Assembly (NCBI GenBank): GCA_021787655.1 | Contig: JAJYLM010000037.1 | Location: 1 to 16,459, forward strand | DNA length: 16,459 nucleotides | Direction: 5' to 3' | From: a bacterium | GTDB lineage: Bacteria > JAMCPX01 | Shown: positions 15,617-16,459 of the stretch, in pieces | Numbering within the stretch: position 1 is the stretch's first letter | Layout of the letters: each line of letters opens with the position of its first letter | Translations under genes and position numbers: made by a program | Notes under the pieces: generated by a model | The model's input: only the letters and a program-made list of their open reading frames with translations | Told to the model about the DNA's origin: nothing | Databases searched by the model: none

Positions 15617-16353
15617 ACAACATAAACATGTACAGTAAATTCCGTTTTTCGTGCCATAAAGGGGTCGCGTGTTTTACAAAATGCTGCAGAAATGTAACGA
15701 TATTTCTGACGCCGTACGACATCCTGAGGATGAAGAACAGGCTGGGTATTTCATCCGATGAGTTTCTCAGGAAGTACACCAGAACGCTGGTCAGCAGCCC
15801 GCAGAGCCTGCCGGTCGTTGTTCTCAAAATGAGCGAGCAGGGGGACAAGCCCTGTCAGTTCCTCACGCCAGACGGGTGCAGTATCTACGAGGACAGGCCA
15901 TGGTCGTGCCGCTTGTATCCGCTCGATAAAGACAGTACCGAGGAAGACGAGTTCAGGTTCATCGTGGGAGAAGACTTCTGCTACGGACTGAAAGAACCAA
16001 AAGAATGGATCGTTGAGGATTGGCTGGAAGACCAGGGGTTCATAGCATACGACAACATGAATATGCTGTTCGAACAGATCACCGGCAGCGAAGCCGGCTG
16101 GAAGGAGAAGGTGCCGGATGCGTCCGTTATCGACATGTTCTTCATGACAGCGTACAATATCGACAAATTCAGAAAATTTATTTTTGAGAGTTCGTTTCTC
16201 GATCATTTTGAAGTCGATCAGTCTACCCAGGATCGCATCAAGACCGATGATCAGGAGCTCCTGAAGTTTGGGTTCAAATGGCTGAAGTTCGGCTTGCTCG
16301 GGGAAAGGACCATGACCCTCAGGAAGGGACAGACCAGGAAAAAAAAGAAGTAG
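15613..16353 (+). CDS. YkgJ-family cysteine-cluster protein
   Basis: The protein has 246 residues and starts at an ATG that overlaps the dikinase stop (ATGA). The N-terminal half carries the YkgJ/CxxxC(C) pattern: C14, C20, C24 and C25, then C81, C89, C99 (in EDRPWSCRLYP) and C123. Such proteins are thought to bind zinc or an iron-sulfur cluster, but the biochemical role of the family is not settled. The C-terminal half (about 130-246) is acidic and helical and ends in a very basic tail (RKGQTRKKKK). No signal peptide is present, so it is probably cytoplasmic. Translational coupling suggests it works with, or modifies, the dikinase. Confidence 0.85.
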   Translation: MNNINMYSKFRFSCHKGVACFTKCCRNVTIFLTPYDILRMKNRLGISSDEFLRKYTRTLVSSPQSLPVVVLKMSEQGDKPCQFLTPDGCSIYEDRPWSCRLYPLDKDSTEEDEFRFIVGEDFCYGLKEPKEWIVEDWLEDQGFIAYDNMNMLFEQITGSEAGWKEKVPDASVIDMFFMTAYNIDKFRKFIFESSFLDHFEVDQSTQDRIKTDDQELLKFGFKWLKFGLLGERTMTLRKGQTRKKKK

Positions 16354-16459
16354 TCTGCGCTCTGTCAGGGAACACCAGCGGTCCTGCATCTGTTCACGTT
16401 GCATACCTCTCTTCACCGTTGTGCACGAAGAAGTGTGCAGCAGGAGGTGTACGAATACC
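16354..16459 (+). promoter_or_regulatory. Gene-free tail with a Shine-Dalgarno-like run at the right edge
   Basis: No coding region is visible in these 106 bases. AGGAGGTG at 16442-16449 is a strong ribosome-binding sequence, so another plus-strand gene may begin at or just past the window edge. GTG at 16448 could also be a start but lacks its own upstream site. A short imperfect hairpin (TGCAC...GTGCA near 16420-16440) has no T tract, so no clear terminator follows the YkgJ gene. Confidence 0.35.

Noticed and set aside
1..16459. tRNA, rRNA, CRISPR array, insertion sequence or attachment site
   Set aside because: I saw no cloverleaf-like sequence, spaced direct repeats, transposase frame or terminal inverted repeats on either strand.

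Overview
The window comes from an anaerobic, dissimilatory sulfate-reducing bacterium. Its core is a complete, co-directional block for sulfate activation and APS reduction: sat, aprB, aprA, qmoA, qmoB and qmoC, at 3575-11824. GC content is moderately high and GTG starts recur. The gene order and the heme-rich lipoprotein next door fit Nitrospirota (Thermodesulfovibrionia-like) or Desulfobacterota. I cannot decide between them from this sequence alone. The reductive AprBA with QmoABC argues for sulfate reduction rather than sulfur oxidation.

Layout. Positions 1-540, minus strand: start of a probable 2'-5' RNA ligase/cyclic phosphodiesterase gene and a complete pgpA. Positions 541-687: short divergent control region. 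Positions 688-3252, plus strand: an 854-residue lipoprotein with an Ig-like N-terminal half and nine CxxCH heme sites; its last 240 bases or so are clearly AT-richer than the rest. Positions 3253-3574: a gene-free stretch with a strong terminator, a GC-rich hairpin and an almost textbook sigma-70 promoter ending in the sat ribosome binding site. Positions 3575-7176: sat-aprB-aprA. Positions 7187-7218: a perfect 11-bp hairpin splits apr from qmo. Positions 7237-11824: qmoABC. Positions 11889-13024: a 59-residue one-helix membrane peptide translationally linked to a TSUP (TauE/SafE) permease. Positions 13091-16353: a PEP-synthase-like dikinase with no PEP/pyruvate barrel but an uncharacterised C-terminal region, overlapping by 4 bases with a YkgJ-type cysteine-cluster protein. 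The window ends in a 106-base gene-free tail with a Shine-Dalgarno-like run at its edge.

How the parts work together. Sat turns sulfate and ATP into APS and PPi. AprBA reduces APS to sulfite and AMP. QmoABC is the membrane complex that passes menaquinol-derived electrons to AprBA. The TSUP permease and its small partner could move sulfate or sulfite across the membrane. The dikinase belongs to an enzyme class that couples ATP to AMP plus phosphate, so it may touch the AMP/PPi produced by sulfate activation; that is inference only. The most interesting unexplained parts are the dikinase/YkgJ pair, the small TSUP-linked peptide, the apr/qmo hairpin and the AT-rich patch in the cytochrome gene.
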